A stretch of 64,000 nucleotides of DNA from Baylisascaris procyonis (lineage: Eukaryota; Nematoda; Chromadorea; Rhabditida; Ascarididae), in contig JAZARR010000231.1 of the NCBI GenBank assembly GCA_037389465.1, forward strand, positions 1,054,001 to 1,118,000, in the 5' to 3' direction. This document shows, piece after piece, positions 51,411 through 63,700 of this stretch. A program made the translations under genes and the position numbers. Within the stretch, counting starts at the first letter, position 1, and each line of letters opens with the position of its first letter. The notes beneath the pieces are model-generated. The model ran no database searches and had not been told where the DNA came from. It saw only the letters and a list, made by a program, of their open reading frames with translations.

Positions 51411-52520
51411 ATCCGATTAAAATTTTTGGAAATTATTTCGAATATTTTTTTATATTTCATAAAAACAAATAAAAAATGCAAATCCGACTATTGTGCATAA
51501 AATTGCTGAAAAGCTGTTGCAATGATTCGATTTGCAATTCACTTTGCAACGAATCTTTGCAATGAACAAAAGATTACAAGAAATAAATGATAAATAGGTT
51601 GATGTATGTTTGATGCAGCTATGATGTTGCTAACGATATACTAGCGATCACTAATAAATTCATTCGTCGTTGCAACATCTATCAATGAGAAGTCATTAAC
51701 GCATCTATTTCCTTGTGATGATTCCAGTCTATTTGTTTGAATTCTATTTCTCCTTTTTCCTAGAATATCGTCTATCGAAATTGTAGACTCACTCGAGTTT
51801 GCCGATAGCTAATGATTCTTGAATGATAGTGTTGCAGTGAAGTATTTGCCTACCTTCAAAGTGGCAGGAAAATGGTAGCTTAATTTAATTTATGCTTCTC
51901 ATATTTGATTAACTTCATTGATTTCAATTCTTTACGCGACTTTATTTTCAGTAAAGAATAATAAAAGTGAGAATATTTGTTTTTTCAAAGTTTTTTTTTT
52001 TCAAAGCGGTGGAGAATTTCAAAGAACAATCATTTGATTGCCTATAACGAAGGGAATATTCAAATTTCCAAGGAAATGAACATGAAAAATGGAATGAAAT
52101 TATAAACCCTTCAGAACTTTCAACAAAATCAATTGATATAATAAGTTTCGATCGCTAGATCTCTTTTATTGACACACATATATGAAAAAGTTTAATGATG
52201 AAGAAACTTCTTATTTGAATGCCATCCAAGACTTTTAAATATTTTTATAAAATTTGCGATTTTTTATAGATTGAAAAATTTAAATATTTACGAAATATTT
52301 AAAACTTTCAGAAAATTTAATGAATATATTTCATGAAGAAAAGAAAAGTGATGAAAAAAAATTTTTAAAAATGAGAACTTTAAAGGGAATCAATTTAAAA
52401 AAAAAAACACAAAAGTTCGCTTTTCTGCCACATTCGAAAATTCGCTCTTCAAAAGAGCTTTATTATAATGTATAGTGTTTGTCCTTAACTATGTAGGTAG
52501 GTATATGCTGTGGCCATGAA

Positions 52521-52545
52521 TATGTCTGTCTATCTGCTTGTCTGC
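52521..52545 (-). repeat. GTCT-core repeat copy
   Basis: ATGTCTGTCTATCTGCTTGT followed by CTGCAAGTAG. The core contains CTGCTTGTCTG, as in the copy at 61.98 kb. Confidence 0.5.
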
Positions 52546-54333
52546 AAGTAGTTTCGTCTTGAAAATCACCAAGGTTAAGGTCATGAAACTTGTAGTGTAT
52601 AGGTTAGAATGTTTGTGAAACCTCGAAAAAGTCAAACCTCGACTACATTTCATACTAATCCATCAAGTCGAAAAGAGTTATAGACATTTTAAGATGCTCA
52701 AAAAAAACCTGCCAACGTTTTAAAGTGATCAGATTTTTGTTCCACAACGATCGACCAATAGAAAAATGAGTTCTTCGTGAAAAAATTTTCATGAACGGTG
52801 GCATCAATTAAATGTCCCATAATTCTGCATATTTGATTTTTAGTACTAATTTGTGAAAGTAATTTTTTTAAGTGAATGCTATTCAGAGGCATATTTTATG
52901 CCAACTTCACTGGATATATAGCCATTTGTTTAGTTTATTTATTTAATAATTCCTAAAATACCATAGGAAATGTATGAGTGGCAAAGCTATTAATGAATAC
53001 ATTTAATTATCTCATAAATTATGTTCTTTATTGGCGGATTTACCAATGCATAAAAGAGATAATAAATTGATGAATTTTCGCCTCGATAATACAAATATTT
53101 TCCTAACTGTAATTAGTGAGAAAACGAAAAAAAAAAGCACGAAAAAATCAATTTATACGAAAATTTTCATCAGAAAAAAACATTTGAAGGATAAAAAAAA
53201 TTAACGAAAAAAAAAGCGACGACTGCCATATCATTGAAAGAGAAAACATTACAAATGTTTGCAACAGAAATTACCCTCAATCAATCATCGAAACGTTCTC
53301 AATAAAGTTTATTTTCTATAAAACTTGAAAAATTCTTGTTTAAAATATTTTCGATTTTCGTGGCGATAATATATCATCGTTTCGGAGTTTTTTTTTCTTC
53401 CGATTTTTTTTTTCTCTATAAGGGTGTTTCTAATATTTCTGACTTTTTGCCAAATTTTTGTGAATTTATGACCGCATTTTCTTTAAGTCAACCTTTCAAA
53501 ATAATGAATTACTCCATTGTCGCTTGTTGGCAAAATAAAAAATTATTGAGAAAGTTCAGCTTCAAAATTTTCATCTTTTGATGGATGATGCTCTTATTAG
53601 CACTGTACACTGTCTGAGTATAGTGCAGCCATCAAGTCAGAAAAAAATACTTTTGAAAGTAATCGTCCCTTTAGTAGAACAGTCATTAGTGTAGATTTAG
53701 TCCGTTGGAATTAAAGAAATTTTAATATTCACAAAAAAAAAATGTTTACGAAAAGAATTGCAAAGATTTCATTGAATAGGAAGTTGATTGCCGTTTATTC
53801 TCTTCAATAGGCATATTTGGAGATATAGCGATGATCCTTATAATAATTTCATTGATTAATTTATATCATTCTACTCTTAAATATAGTTGTTTTTGAAGAT
53901 GTAAATGAACAGAAATCTCGCCCTTAATCTTTTATTGATTCTAATGTTTTGCAGCAATCACGAAATTTCGAAATTAGGCACATCGCCAAAAAAAAAGAAT
54001 GCAACAGGTAGATCAAAGAAATTAAACAATATGCTCTTTTATGTGCTAGTCATCTGATCACAACAATTCACATTTTTATCAACGAAAAATATAATATGCA
54101 AAATAATGCATTATATATTCGTATTGCGCTGACCGCCTTTAAAAATCCTTCGTGGAGTCTTTTTCTTCTGGGTTCCCATCATTAAGAAACGAGAATCAGA
54201 TCAATGTAAAACATATGCAAATTTTTTGATTCCTTTAAATATCTATAGCTTTTTTTTTTCGGAATCGGCAGATTAATGCGGAATATACTATGAAAGGAGA
54301 TGATCCACACCATATTTCAGTGCTTCTCTAGAC

Positions 54334-54374
54334 CCGACAGACAGACAAATACAAGCGTGCATGCACACAGACAT
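54334..54374 (+). repeat. GACA-core repeat copy
   Basis: CCGACAGACAGACAAATACA followed by CACACAGACATG. It closely matches the core at 34113-34145 in the same orientation. Confidence 0.55.
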
Positions 54375-54449
54375 GATGTTGCAATGATGAGTTTTGCGAA
54401 AAAAACTCTTAATTCATAGAAGGCCATTGATCAGTAGTGAATATTTTTA

Positions 54450-54520
54450 CATTAAACATTAAAACATTAAACACTAAAACATTAAACATTAAAACATTAA
54501 AACATAGAAACATTAAAAAC
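54450..54520. repeat. 8-9-bp minisatellite
   Basis: Repeated ACATTAAA or ACATTAAAA units, about eight copies. Confidence 0.85.
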
Positions 54521-55153
54521 ACTACTATGTGCTTTTCATATGCTGATTGTGATGGGATGTATTCGAAAGTATTAAAAGTACAAGAATAAATCACTATACA
54601 AGATGTTTCGTTGTAATTGCATGAATTATGGACATTTTTTCAAAATTTTTCGCAACAAAGTTTATTGCATTCGTTGAAGAAATATTGAAAATTCACATAA
54701 CCGAATTCATTAACGATGTAATGCAAAAAGAGTAATTATTGGTAATTTATTGCACACTTAATTTGTACCATCAAATCATAAAATCTTTCAATCTTATATG
54801 ATTTTTATTTGTATAAAAGAGGAGATTCTCAAAAATGATTGAGAAAAAATATAAAGAAAATAATTTTAGCAACGAAATTACGGTTATAGATTATAATGCA
54901 TATTTTCTACTCTATCTTTTCGTCGATTTTTTGCACAAATAATTGCATTTATTTATTGAGAGTATTAATTTATAACAATATAATATTCTTGTTTTTTTTG
55001 ATACTTTCAATAAATAGATATATTCTAGTTTTTTCTCTTACTCTTCGTTCTTTCATTTGCATCCTAACACTTCAGATAAACGATAAACATGCACTGCACT
55101 TCAAAGAATACTGTGTCTCTTGTAGATTACGATATTTACATCACAGGTCGTCT

Positions 55154-55157
55154 CATA

Positions 55158-55214
<57 letters not shown>
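55154..55214. repeat. (TA)n microsatellite
   Basis: AT dinucleotide with one GTG interruption near its start. Confidence 0.93.
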
Positions 55215-55216
<2 letters not shown>

Positions 55217-55789
55217 TAGGAACGAAGTAAACAAACAAAAAAGATTTATTCGACTGTAATGCAACTCAAATCACGAAATATTACAATGAAAAGCAATGAT
55301 GCAATGCAATAAGACTCACTAATGCAATCATAAATACCTCAACTGAGTATCAATCAAAATTAAACCATAGAAAAACCCATCGAGAGTCATCATTGCAATT
55401 ATGCAAATGATTTTATTTAATTAGTAAAATAATGCATAATAATCAAATATCACTTCATCGAATCTGAACTTTCAACGTTCAATGAATTTTCTTATTACGA
55501 ATGAATTATATACTGAAATAAATGTGTTGAAGATGATTCATAATTGAGATTTTCATTGCAAATAATAATTTAAAAACACAAATATTTCATTACCATTAAA
55601 ATAAAAAGATTAAACAAAAAATATTTAAAAGCTTAAGTGAAGGCACTGAAATTATTTGCGAGAAGTTTAACGTTATACCAACCAACATCATTGATTTCCT
55701 CATTTATAAACCTCACAATTGTTTTAATTTATCCCTCCTCCCCACTATCCCCTCTTCCTCTTCACTCTCGAATAAACTTCCTTTCTAAA

Positions 55790-55861
55790 AAAATTGTTCA
55801 CGCTATAAGTCCTGGGCTTATAAATGATGGAATACGGTACATGTTGGTCATCATTAAATAC
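55790..55861 (+). repeat. palindrome-bearing repeat, copy 1
   Basis: A block of about 70 bp that recurs at 56782-56856. It contains the near-palindrome TATAAGTCCTGGGCTTATA (55804-55822), followed by ATACGGTA and ATTAAATAC. Confidence 0.65.
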
Positions 55862-56288
55862 TCGCAAACAACAATCGAAGTATTTCAACATATAATAGAC
55901 TGTATTCGCAGTAGGCAGAACAGCAATAAGCAATAAATTAAGGTTGAATTGATTTATTACAATTTCAAATTTATTTAAATGTTTTTCTTTGCATTTTTCA
56001 CTGCAATAATTGCAATGATTTATTTCGCACTTATTTATAATCGAAAATGATACTTTTTTTTTGAAAAATTTGTATATCGCAAGAAGAGTTGTAAGTATTC
56101 CCAATTGCAATAATTGAATAATTTATAAGGATGAGGAGTTTTTTTTTTTTTTTTTGGAAAATATGCTTGAAAGGAAATATTATTTATTCTCTATGGAATT
56201 GATGAAAGTGCACATTGTGCGAAGATAGACGCATTATTGGAAAACTTGTTTGAAAATAAATTTTTTCTACTTTATATAGTTTCAAAAA

Positions 56289-56354
56289 GTCCTCTCTCCC
56301 TTTCTCTCCCTTTCTCTCTCTTTCTTTCTCCCTCTCTCTCTCTCTCTCACTCTC
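56289..56354. repeat. CT-rich microsatellite
   Basis: (CT)n with CCCTTT interruptions. Confidence 0.9.
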
Positions 56355-56781
56355 AGAGAAATTTAACACTTGAGATTGAGGCTCATAAGCTTTAAGAGCC
56401 TCAGGTTGTTAACGTTTAAAAAATCTGAATAAGTGGTTGTCGATTCTCATTATATAATCTTGAAATTGGTAAGAGATAATATGAATAGAATATGTCATGA
56501 ACTATTACTATAAAAGGATTATTATAAAGCAAATATCTTCTATAAAGACAACGAAGGAGAATTTCAGTACTTGAAACCGGAAATGATAGAATTTCAAGCT
56601 TCGGATTTGAATTCATATCTCACGCTTGATCTCCATATAGCACTCATACTTTTGGTTCTTTGTATTTCAAAAAATAAAAACTTTTTTTTGAGGAGCCATA
56701 ACGTTCAAATTAGTACACTAATGGCAGGTTATAAAGCATATAAAAACAACGATTCGAAGGATAGTTAATAAAACTATTTAG

Positions 56782-56856
56782 TAAGATTGCACACGCTATA
56801 TAAACCCTGGGTTTATAAACTTTGGATTACGGTAAACGTTGAACATAATTAAATAC
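56782..56856 (+). repeat. palindrome-bearing repeat, copy 2
   Basis: Direct copy of 55790-55861. It contains the perfect palindrome TATAAACCCTGGGTTTATA (56799-56817), followed by TTACGGTA and ATTAAATAC. One A-T pair of this stem is G-C in copy 1. Confidence 0.65.
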
Positions 56857-59388
56857 ATCAATGAAAGCTGGCAAATAGAGATAAAATTTCACATAAAACT
56901 GACAGACTATTATTAAAAACATTTCCTCTGTTGAATTAGTGCTATACTAATGTCGCGTTTCTTTTGAAATAGGGAGACTCCAACGAGAAGCAAAGAGAAG
57001 CCACAAACGCATGAAGTATTATACTTCAAATTAGTACCCGTTATTATAGATCTCCACCTTTATAGATTTCAATTCTGTGCATGAACTACTCAAATATAAA
57101 TTTATTTTAACTTTAAACACTCATTTATTAATAAAAATTTCCGTTTCAACTATCAATAGTGATGTTCACATTGGGTAGTGAATATGAAAACGATTTTGAG
57201 TGACGCAAACAAAAACAACAACATAAATGAATTGATTTATACTATTGAAAATTAAAAGTTTTTGGTGCGAAAATTATTGCAAAATTACCGAATGTTGAAT
57301 GACTCTTAGAAGAATCCTTCTAAACGATAAGTAAATAAATTTACAATAGATTCGATGAATTGCAGAGAAGAAAATTGATAAGGTGAGATAGCTTGTTGGT
57401 TCACAAGATGAACTAAGAGTGGATGAAAGATGGAGGGGATGGGAAAGGAATTTCATCATGTCTATCCTTTCTATCGTATGGATGTAGGTCTTTCAGATAT
57501 TGGAAAAGCAGAGACTATTGAGCATTTGAAAGAATTTCACTGATTTGACTAGTAAGTTTGCTGTAAAACAGTACCTGAGCTAGATATTCATAAAAATGCT
57601 TTGTCCTGCTTGTAACATTTCTACAGTGATTGTTGACTTTATACGTCTACTAGGTGTGTTGCATAAGGTGCGCAATACAATCTGCGAGGCCTAAACAAAC
57701 AATAGTGGTCATTGAAATCGCTTGCGGCACCGCAACGGTATAGCAAAGAAACGAATACTGATCCATCCCTTCTGTGGACGATGTTTTCATTGACTAACAA
57801 AAAAAAAAAGAACAATGATATATTCCATGAAAAATCAATCCATTTCCATAATGCGACAAAATTATATCGTTATGCAAAACGTTGAAACATTTTTCGGCAT
57901 AGTGAATTATTCTCATCATTTTAAAAATGAAAATAAATAAATAAATGAGAGTATTATTAGCTGAAATGAAATTGAAAGAATTAAATTTGTCAGTTATTTA
58001 ATTTTAACAATAAAATATTGCAGTTTTATCGTTATCACTTAGTTCGATATATTCGAATTACTATTCAATCAATTCCGTTTAATTCTTTCAAGTCTTTTAA
58101 ATTGCATCAACAACTGCGCATATAACTTCCGTTGTTTAAAATAGATGAGAAATGAACAAGTTTAATTACTGTTTGAATAAGAATAATTCAATAAGCGTGA
58201 AATGTGATAGAAGTTACGTCTAATTATGCCGCTGGGATATCCTTAGGATTTTTGATTGCTGCAAGCATTTTTTTTATGAAAACTTAGGTTGTATGAAAAA
58301 ATTACAGTACAGTAATCGAAATAAATAGAACGACAATAGAGGGTACTGTCAACGATGATGTGATTGATAATATGCAGTCCATTTGATAGCATAAGAGAAC
58401 ATTGCAGCTAAATGCCGCATTAGCCTACTTGTTAGCAGTAATATCCTCGTCGTCACGAATAGAGTGCTTCCCCATCGACGTTTGTCACTTCTTCTTTGCA
58501 TTACAACCTGAAGATACCTTAGGAGTACAAAAATGTTTGCAATCTGAAATCAATAAAAATATTATATTTCGCTTTATTATATTTAAAATTCGACTGCGGT
58601 GAATTCTTATGCAAATTTCAAAAAGAAACGAGTTATAAAAATGGGGTCTTTGGTTTTTTATAATATCATGCACTTTTTGCATATTTAAGCTTGATAATTG
58701 AAGAGTGCAAGGAGAAGTAAAAGTGGCACAGATCCGAATGGCTAGGCATTGCATGAGAGAGCTTTCATATCCGGAAGGTGAAAAGAAATATTAAAAAGAG
58801 CTAGAATTTTGATAAACATTTTGATCGCTTTCAATATAGACGATTATTTGTTCTAAAATGTGAAATTAAGACTGCCAAGATATATATGCTGCAAAAAATT
58901 TCATTTCCATTCGAGATAAATGCATACAAATGTAATATCACAGAAAAGTATAACTTCTAATAAAATACGATAATTTAAATTTTTGTAAATAATAGCTAAA
59001 AGTTGAGAAGTGAAATAAAATTTCATCAATGAACTTACCGATTAGTGGATATACGAATGAATCGATGAGATATGAATGAAGATGGTTCTGAAGTTCTGAG
59101 CTTCTCGAGTTATAGGCCATGTCGGAGCGATCATAAAGAGGCTCATCAGATACGCTATCACTGCTATCAGATCATATCATTCTATCATCTTTGATCGTCA
59201 TTTCAATGCTTGCTTCAATTCGACGACAATCCACAGCTTTGTTTGATAGATGAGAGTGATGTACCTATACAATAGTAATAGTCAAACCATAGATATAATT
59301 CAACTAGCAGCAACAGGTGGATTGGGACGATATCATCGACATAGTGCAACGCTGAACTAACTGCTACGAGAAAACGAAATCACAATCC

Positions 59389-59454
59389 CCTCTCTCTCCC
59401 TCTTTCTTTATCTCTCCCTCTCCCTCTCTCTCTGTCTCTCTCTCTCTCTCTCTC
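59389..59454. repeat. CT-rich microsatellite
   Basis: (CT)n with CCCTC interruptions, similar in make-up to 56289-56354. Confidence 0.9.
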
Positions 59455-60714
59455 GTATAGGACTATTTGTTGAATAGACGACAGCTAAAATAACAAACGA
59501 ATTTCGTAAAGTGCATTCAATCTAAAGCTGAAAATTGATTGTTGCATTTGATTGCTTTAATAGTGCTATTGAAATGAATCGTTTGATAGTAATATCGAAC
59601 AGGTAATATAGTGTTGAAGGTACAATAAATACTGTAGATTTTAGCTTTGTTCATTGGGATACAACCAGCCATTTGTCAGCACTGATCAACTCATCATGAT
59701 TGGCTATTGCTCACATTTGGGGGTCGCATCTATTCGATATTTGGCATTTTTAATTTAATTTTTTTTTTCATTCTTTTTGTTGATCATTTCTGCCGATTCG
59801 GAATTCAGAAGTGAGCAAAGCAAAGAGAGATGGAAGATAAAGAAAGATGAACAAATGATCTCTATAATATACAATTAAATATATAAGAAAAAAGCAAATT
59901 AAGCCCGGAAAATATGGCTGATCTACCAAAATATGAGATATATTCAATATAAATATGATCTACATGTAAACTAGGAGGCTATAAAGCAAAAAAAAAAAAA
60001 ATCCGTCTCTTTTGAGTAAGTTTGAAATATTCATTAAAATAATCGAAATCGGACCGGTATTAATGAAATTTTCAAGTTTATTGATCTAATGATTCGAGGT
60101 TATTCCAAGTCATTCCAACCAATATCGATGGTCATTCCAAATTGATATTACTATCATAGAAGATAACGATTTCCCTGAGTTAGCTGTGCAATTTAGAATA
60201 CTGTAATTTTCTAAAAAAATTCAAGTGAATAAATTCATATAAAATGAGAAAAGCTTTGAAGGAAATATAAAATCGAATCTAAATGCATATAAATAATTTT
60301 AGAAAAGAAACTACAGTCTTGTGCTTCACAAATCTGAACTATAGTAATTTTATAACAAATCACAATAATGTTAATGTATGAGGCCTGTTTCCCTTGCCTA
60401 GATACGGTAAAATTACCGTAAGATTATTGTATTGTAGGTGGAGTATAAAAGCTAAACGGTAATCTAATTGAGAAAGAAGGGAAATACGGTGTATTTTAAT
60501 GAGGGATACAAATTCTGCAGTTATTTAACATTAAAATATCAAAAGAAAAGCAGTGATTCCGATAACGTTTCCCAGCAAATGGATTGATTGAAATTAGATT
60601 GTTTGTAAATTTAAAAAATAAACTTTATATCATCTACTACTATTACAGCATGATTCATCAAGCACAACTCAGAGATCGAGTTAAGGACAGCTGCGTTGGC
60701 TCGATTGTTACAGC

Positions 60715-62100
60715 TTATACGACAGTCGCTCTACAAAGCTTATATTGTGACAACTTCATGGCTACGATTCTTCACTTGCTTGAGCTTCAAGTAGAGAATT
60801 CGAATTGCCCATCTTTCACTTGCAATTCCATCAGTTGATGGAATTCGTACAAGTCGTACCCAGTTCGCAACTTCGCTCGAAAATATCGTTGTTTTAAGAT
60901 GGATCTATTCGAGCGGTTAAATATAATCGATTTCTGGAATTTGAATTTGGCGTGCCCAACAAAAAGGCCTGGAATTTTTTTGTCGTCGTGACGAATGAGT
61001 TTCGGATGCATCACCTTGTTTTATATGCCGAGAAAAAATTGTGTGACAGGTTTATGTTGGTTTGTTTACTATGCAAAACTCAGTTGTAAGATTCAAAAGG
61101 TTGGTCGAATGATGGAACATCTTACTAGACACAACTTCCGTGTCAAAATGTGCCACTGACAAGTTGTGAGCTCCCGAGTGGCTTAAGCTTACTCGTTTCG
61201 TGAAGATAATCGCGAGCATATTGGCACAGCAGATCTATGTCATGCACAACGGTGAGGAAGAGGTCGAGGGGGTTCGTGACTTCGTTCACACCCAAGTGAG
61301 GTTCAAAAAATTCGAATACTTAGTGATTAAATGTTTATGGTCGAGCAGTTGGGATTTTTCTTTAAATATTATTGCATCTGTCTCTTCTCAACGACGGCAT
61401 TGTAAAAAAAAAATTGATTTCAATATTTTCAAGTCAACGCTTCACGTTGTTTATTTCATTTCATTTGGCAAAATTCCAATTCGACGGATTTGAATAATTT
61501 ACATAGAACGCTGTAAAATTTTTGAATTTTTTTGCTTCGATGGTTACCTGTCGTTTATTAAATTGTTTCACCTGTTCGGCAGTGTTTGATTTGTTGTGTG
61601 GACGAAGTGGTGTGTGATTCGAATTGGTTGAGTTAGTGTGTCTTTTTCTAGCAAACGTTTTCTGCTAGCAATTGTTTTCAACGTCGGCAACGAGGGAGAG
61701 GGATTAAAAAAAAAACGATTCCATCTCATATAAGCGTCTTTTTTGTTTATTCCTTACTTTTGTTGTACTCATTTTATTTTTTATGTATTAGTGGCGTCAC
61801 CTCTATGTGCATCTCTGTTCATCGTCGCTTCAACGTCCTGAACCTCTGGAATTTAGGACTCGCAAAACTCGTACCACATAATTACATGCAAATTTATTAT
61901 ACTTTTTAGCATATTTGCCTTGTAAAAATGTATTAGAGAGCACTGTATCTATTTACGTCGTGTGTCTGTCTGTCTGTCTGTCTGCTTGTCTGTCTGTGCA
62001 GGAGTTTATCAAATTTGTTGATTATGATGTACTTTATGGGATCATTTCGTATATCGTATTTCGCATTAATTCACCATAAAGTTTTTAATTTAGGAAAATA
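60715..62100 (-). repeat. dispersed element, copy 2 (inverted relative to 34.0-35.4 kb)
   Basis: Reverse-complement partner of 34000-35425. Order and spacing are kept over about 1.3 kb. The GTCT core is longer here (61964-61998). Frames at 60787-61014 (minus) and 61200-61493 (plus) fall inside it and are interrupted at matching places in the other copy, so neither is called as a gene. Divergence of many scattered substitutions and small indels suggests an old family. Confidence 0.7.
61964..61998. repeat. (GTCT)n microsatellite within the dispersed element
   Basis: Eight near-consecutive GTCT units with one CTTG interruption. Confidence 0.9.
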
Positions 62101-63026
62101 TTTTTTGCATTGTGCATAAAGGCTTTAAATGCTAAACAATTTACATGTATTTTATATCGATTGGATTTTAATTTTGCATTGGCTATCCTGAAAAGAAACG
62201 ACTCGTTTTGTAAATAATCTTTTTTTGGCAGTCGAGTGAATGAAGCATAATTACTTATTTTTGGAAAATTTATTTTTAATAATATTTAACACAAATTATC
62301 AAAAATAGACTTTCATAAATAAATTATCAAAAAAAAAATTTTTTTTTTTTCTAATGAGAAATGCAAAAGAAATTCACGCATGCTACTGAATGAAAAGTAG
62401 AGATAAACTATCGGCCATTTGTAAAGAATATAAATGCAGTAAAAGAGAATTAAATGAGGTGAATTTTTTACATTTTTAAACAGTATGGATAGATCAACTT
62501 TTTCAGTGAAATCCTTTGAAAGAGCTAGCTCAAACAGAATCCTTTATTCCAAATAGGGGAGTGAGGGCACAAAAGTAATTTTAAATTCATGCAATTCTTT
62601 CCATATATCAACGTTGAGGTGTATTGGGAATTCCATGTTGCAGGCGAGGAAATTAAAACATATTAGATTACTAAAAAAAAAAAGATAACAGATTATTCAT
62701 ATTATAGCCTAATCATCGTCAATTAGTTTAAAAAACAATTATTCCATCCTTTTCCGCTTTCTGCATTTCGAATTAATCCATCGTCACTTTCTATAGTCGA
62801 TCTTTATACGTTATATCTCTCGGAGGCCATATCCTTGTGGTGTAATTGAGTTTAAAAATTTCTGTGGTTTTTTTCTCATCAATTTCGCCATTTGAATAAA
62901 GTGATGTTGGAATATTTGAGTGGTATATTTTAAGAAAGGGCATTAATATGTTTTAAAAGCTTTCTTATGCAACAAGGACCTGGTTTTCTTCAAATTAATC
63001 AATTAATTCATCTATATACCTACTCG
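62101..63026. other. intergenic AT-rich stretch
   Basis: A- and T-runs, including a 14-bp A/T hairpin-like block at 62330-62351. Nothing else is recognised. Confidence 0.5.
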
Positions 63027-63110
63027 TTATTTATTTGTTTGTTTATTTATTTATTGCTCATTTATTTATTTATTTATTTATTTATCTATTTATCTATTTA
63101 TTCATTTATC
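63027..63110. repeat. (ATTT)n microsatellite
   Basis: Imperfect TTTA units over about 80 bp. Confidence 0.92.
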
Positions 63111-63213
63111 TGATCCAACATCTCATGTAACTGTCAGCTCCTCTTGGCTTGTCTAGTCGTCCAGGTCGTCTCCTTGAGGATCTGCACTCTCTGTCGAGAT
63201 GCAGCCGAGTAAA
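63106..63213 (-). CDS. candidate terminal exon of right-edge gene
   Basis: A textbook acceptor (CTGTGTCTTCTCGCAG, with a long pyrimidine tract) is followed by GC-rich sequence, open in all three frames for 19-35 codons. One frame is strongly basic (LHLDRECRSSRRRPGRLDK and on to a stop at 63106). Another is acidic (STESADPQGDDLDD). A third reads SRQRVQILKETTWTTRQAK. The correct frame depends on the upstream exon and cannot be decided here. Confidence 0.35.
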   Translation of the reverse strand, partial: FTRLHLDRECRSSRRRPGRLDKPRGADSYMRCWIR

Positions 63214-63295
63214 CTGCGAGAAGACACAGATATAAGGGGCGAAAAGTTTATAAAACTTGTGCAATAAGGTAACAAACAAGTAGGGATTCATTTAC

Positions 63296-63423
63296 AAGGA
63301 TGGTTTCGACCGTCGGCACGATCTCGTAGTCGCACCCGGCGAATCCTAAGGTACCGCCGATTTCTCACGCATCAAACGGCCACACGTAGACCCACCCACT
63401 CGGCATTAAGATCAGTTTAGAAG
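63296..63423 (-). CDS. candidate internal exon(s) of right-edge gene
   Basis: The most GC-rich block of the window. The acceptor is GCATTCATTTCAG and the donor GTAAAT. One frame reads SKLILMPSGWVYVWPFDA, then a TGA, then continues as GGTLGFAGCDYEIVPTVETI to the donor. A 50-nt GT-AG segment inside the block would remove the stop but shift the frame. It may be two exons with a tiny intron, a decayed exon, or UTR. Confidence 0.3.
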
Positions 63424-63550
63424 CTGAAATGAATGCATGGGACACATCAATCCGTTTTTATACCCTCCCGATTGTGCCTCAGGCTAGCCTTACGACACCT
63501 TCTGGGTAGTAGTTTTATCTGCTTTGTGCTCTTGAGCTTCTTCGGCTTAC

Positions 63551-63621
63551 CTTGTAGGCACAGTATTCCTGCTTGATCTATAGCCGCCTCGTTATTCCCA
63601 CTTGATCTATAGCCGCCTGGT
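63551..63621 (-). CDS. candidate exon of right-edge gene carrying a 29-bp duplication
   Basis: The donor is GTAAGC, after CTACAAG. The acceptor-like ATAAGATAG lies upstream. Only the frame entering with one base is open (PGGYRSSGNNEAAIDQAGIL). The exon is made almost entirely of two 29-bp tandem copies, which are read in different frames because 29 is not a multiple of three. Confidence 0.3.
63564..63621. repeat. 29-bp tandem duplication
   Basis: 63564-63592 and 63593-63621 share CTTGATCTATAGCCGCCT exactly, with a few differences at the ends. Confidence 0.85.
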
Positions 63622-63700
63622 CTATCTTATGCTTGAAGTGAGAGAAATGTTTAATTAAATGAACGAGGTTTGAAATATTTCCTCAGCTTGTGGTCCTCAC

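Larger units (their letters stand above)
48396..60714. other. 12 kb without a supported gene
   Basis: AT-rich DNA with minisatellites at 51274-51410 and 54450-54520, several GACA or GTCT cores, CT arrays at 56289-56354 and 59389-59454, and a repeated palindrome at 55.8 and 56.8 kb. The plus-strand frame at 49168-49419 and the overlapping frames at 55637-56110 are not above chance length. Confidence 0.4.

Noticed and set aside
60584..61493. Three frames of 75-97 codons on both strands
   Set aside because: They fall inside the dispersed element. The other copy breaks or diverges in the same frames, so no gene is called.
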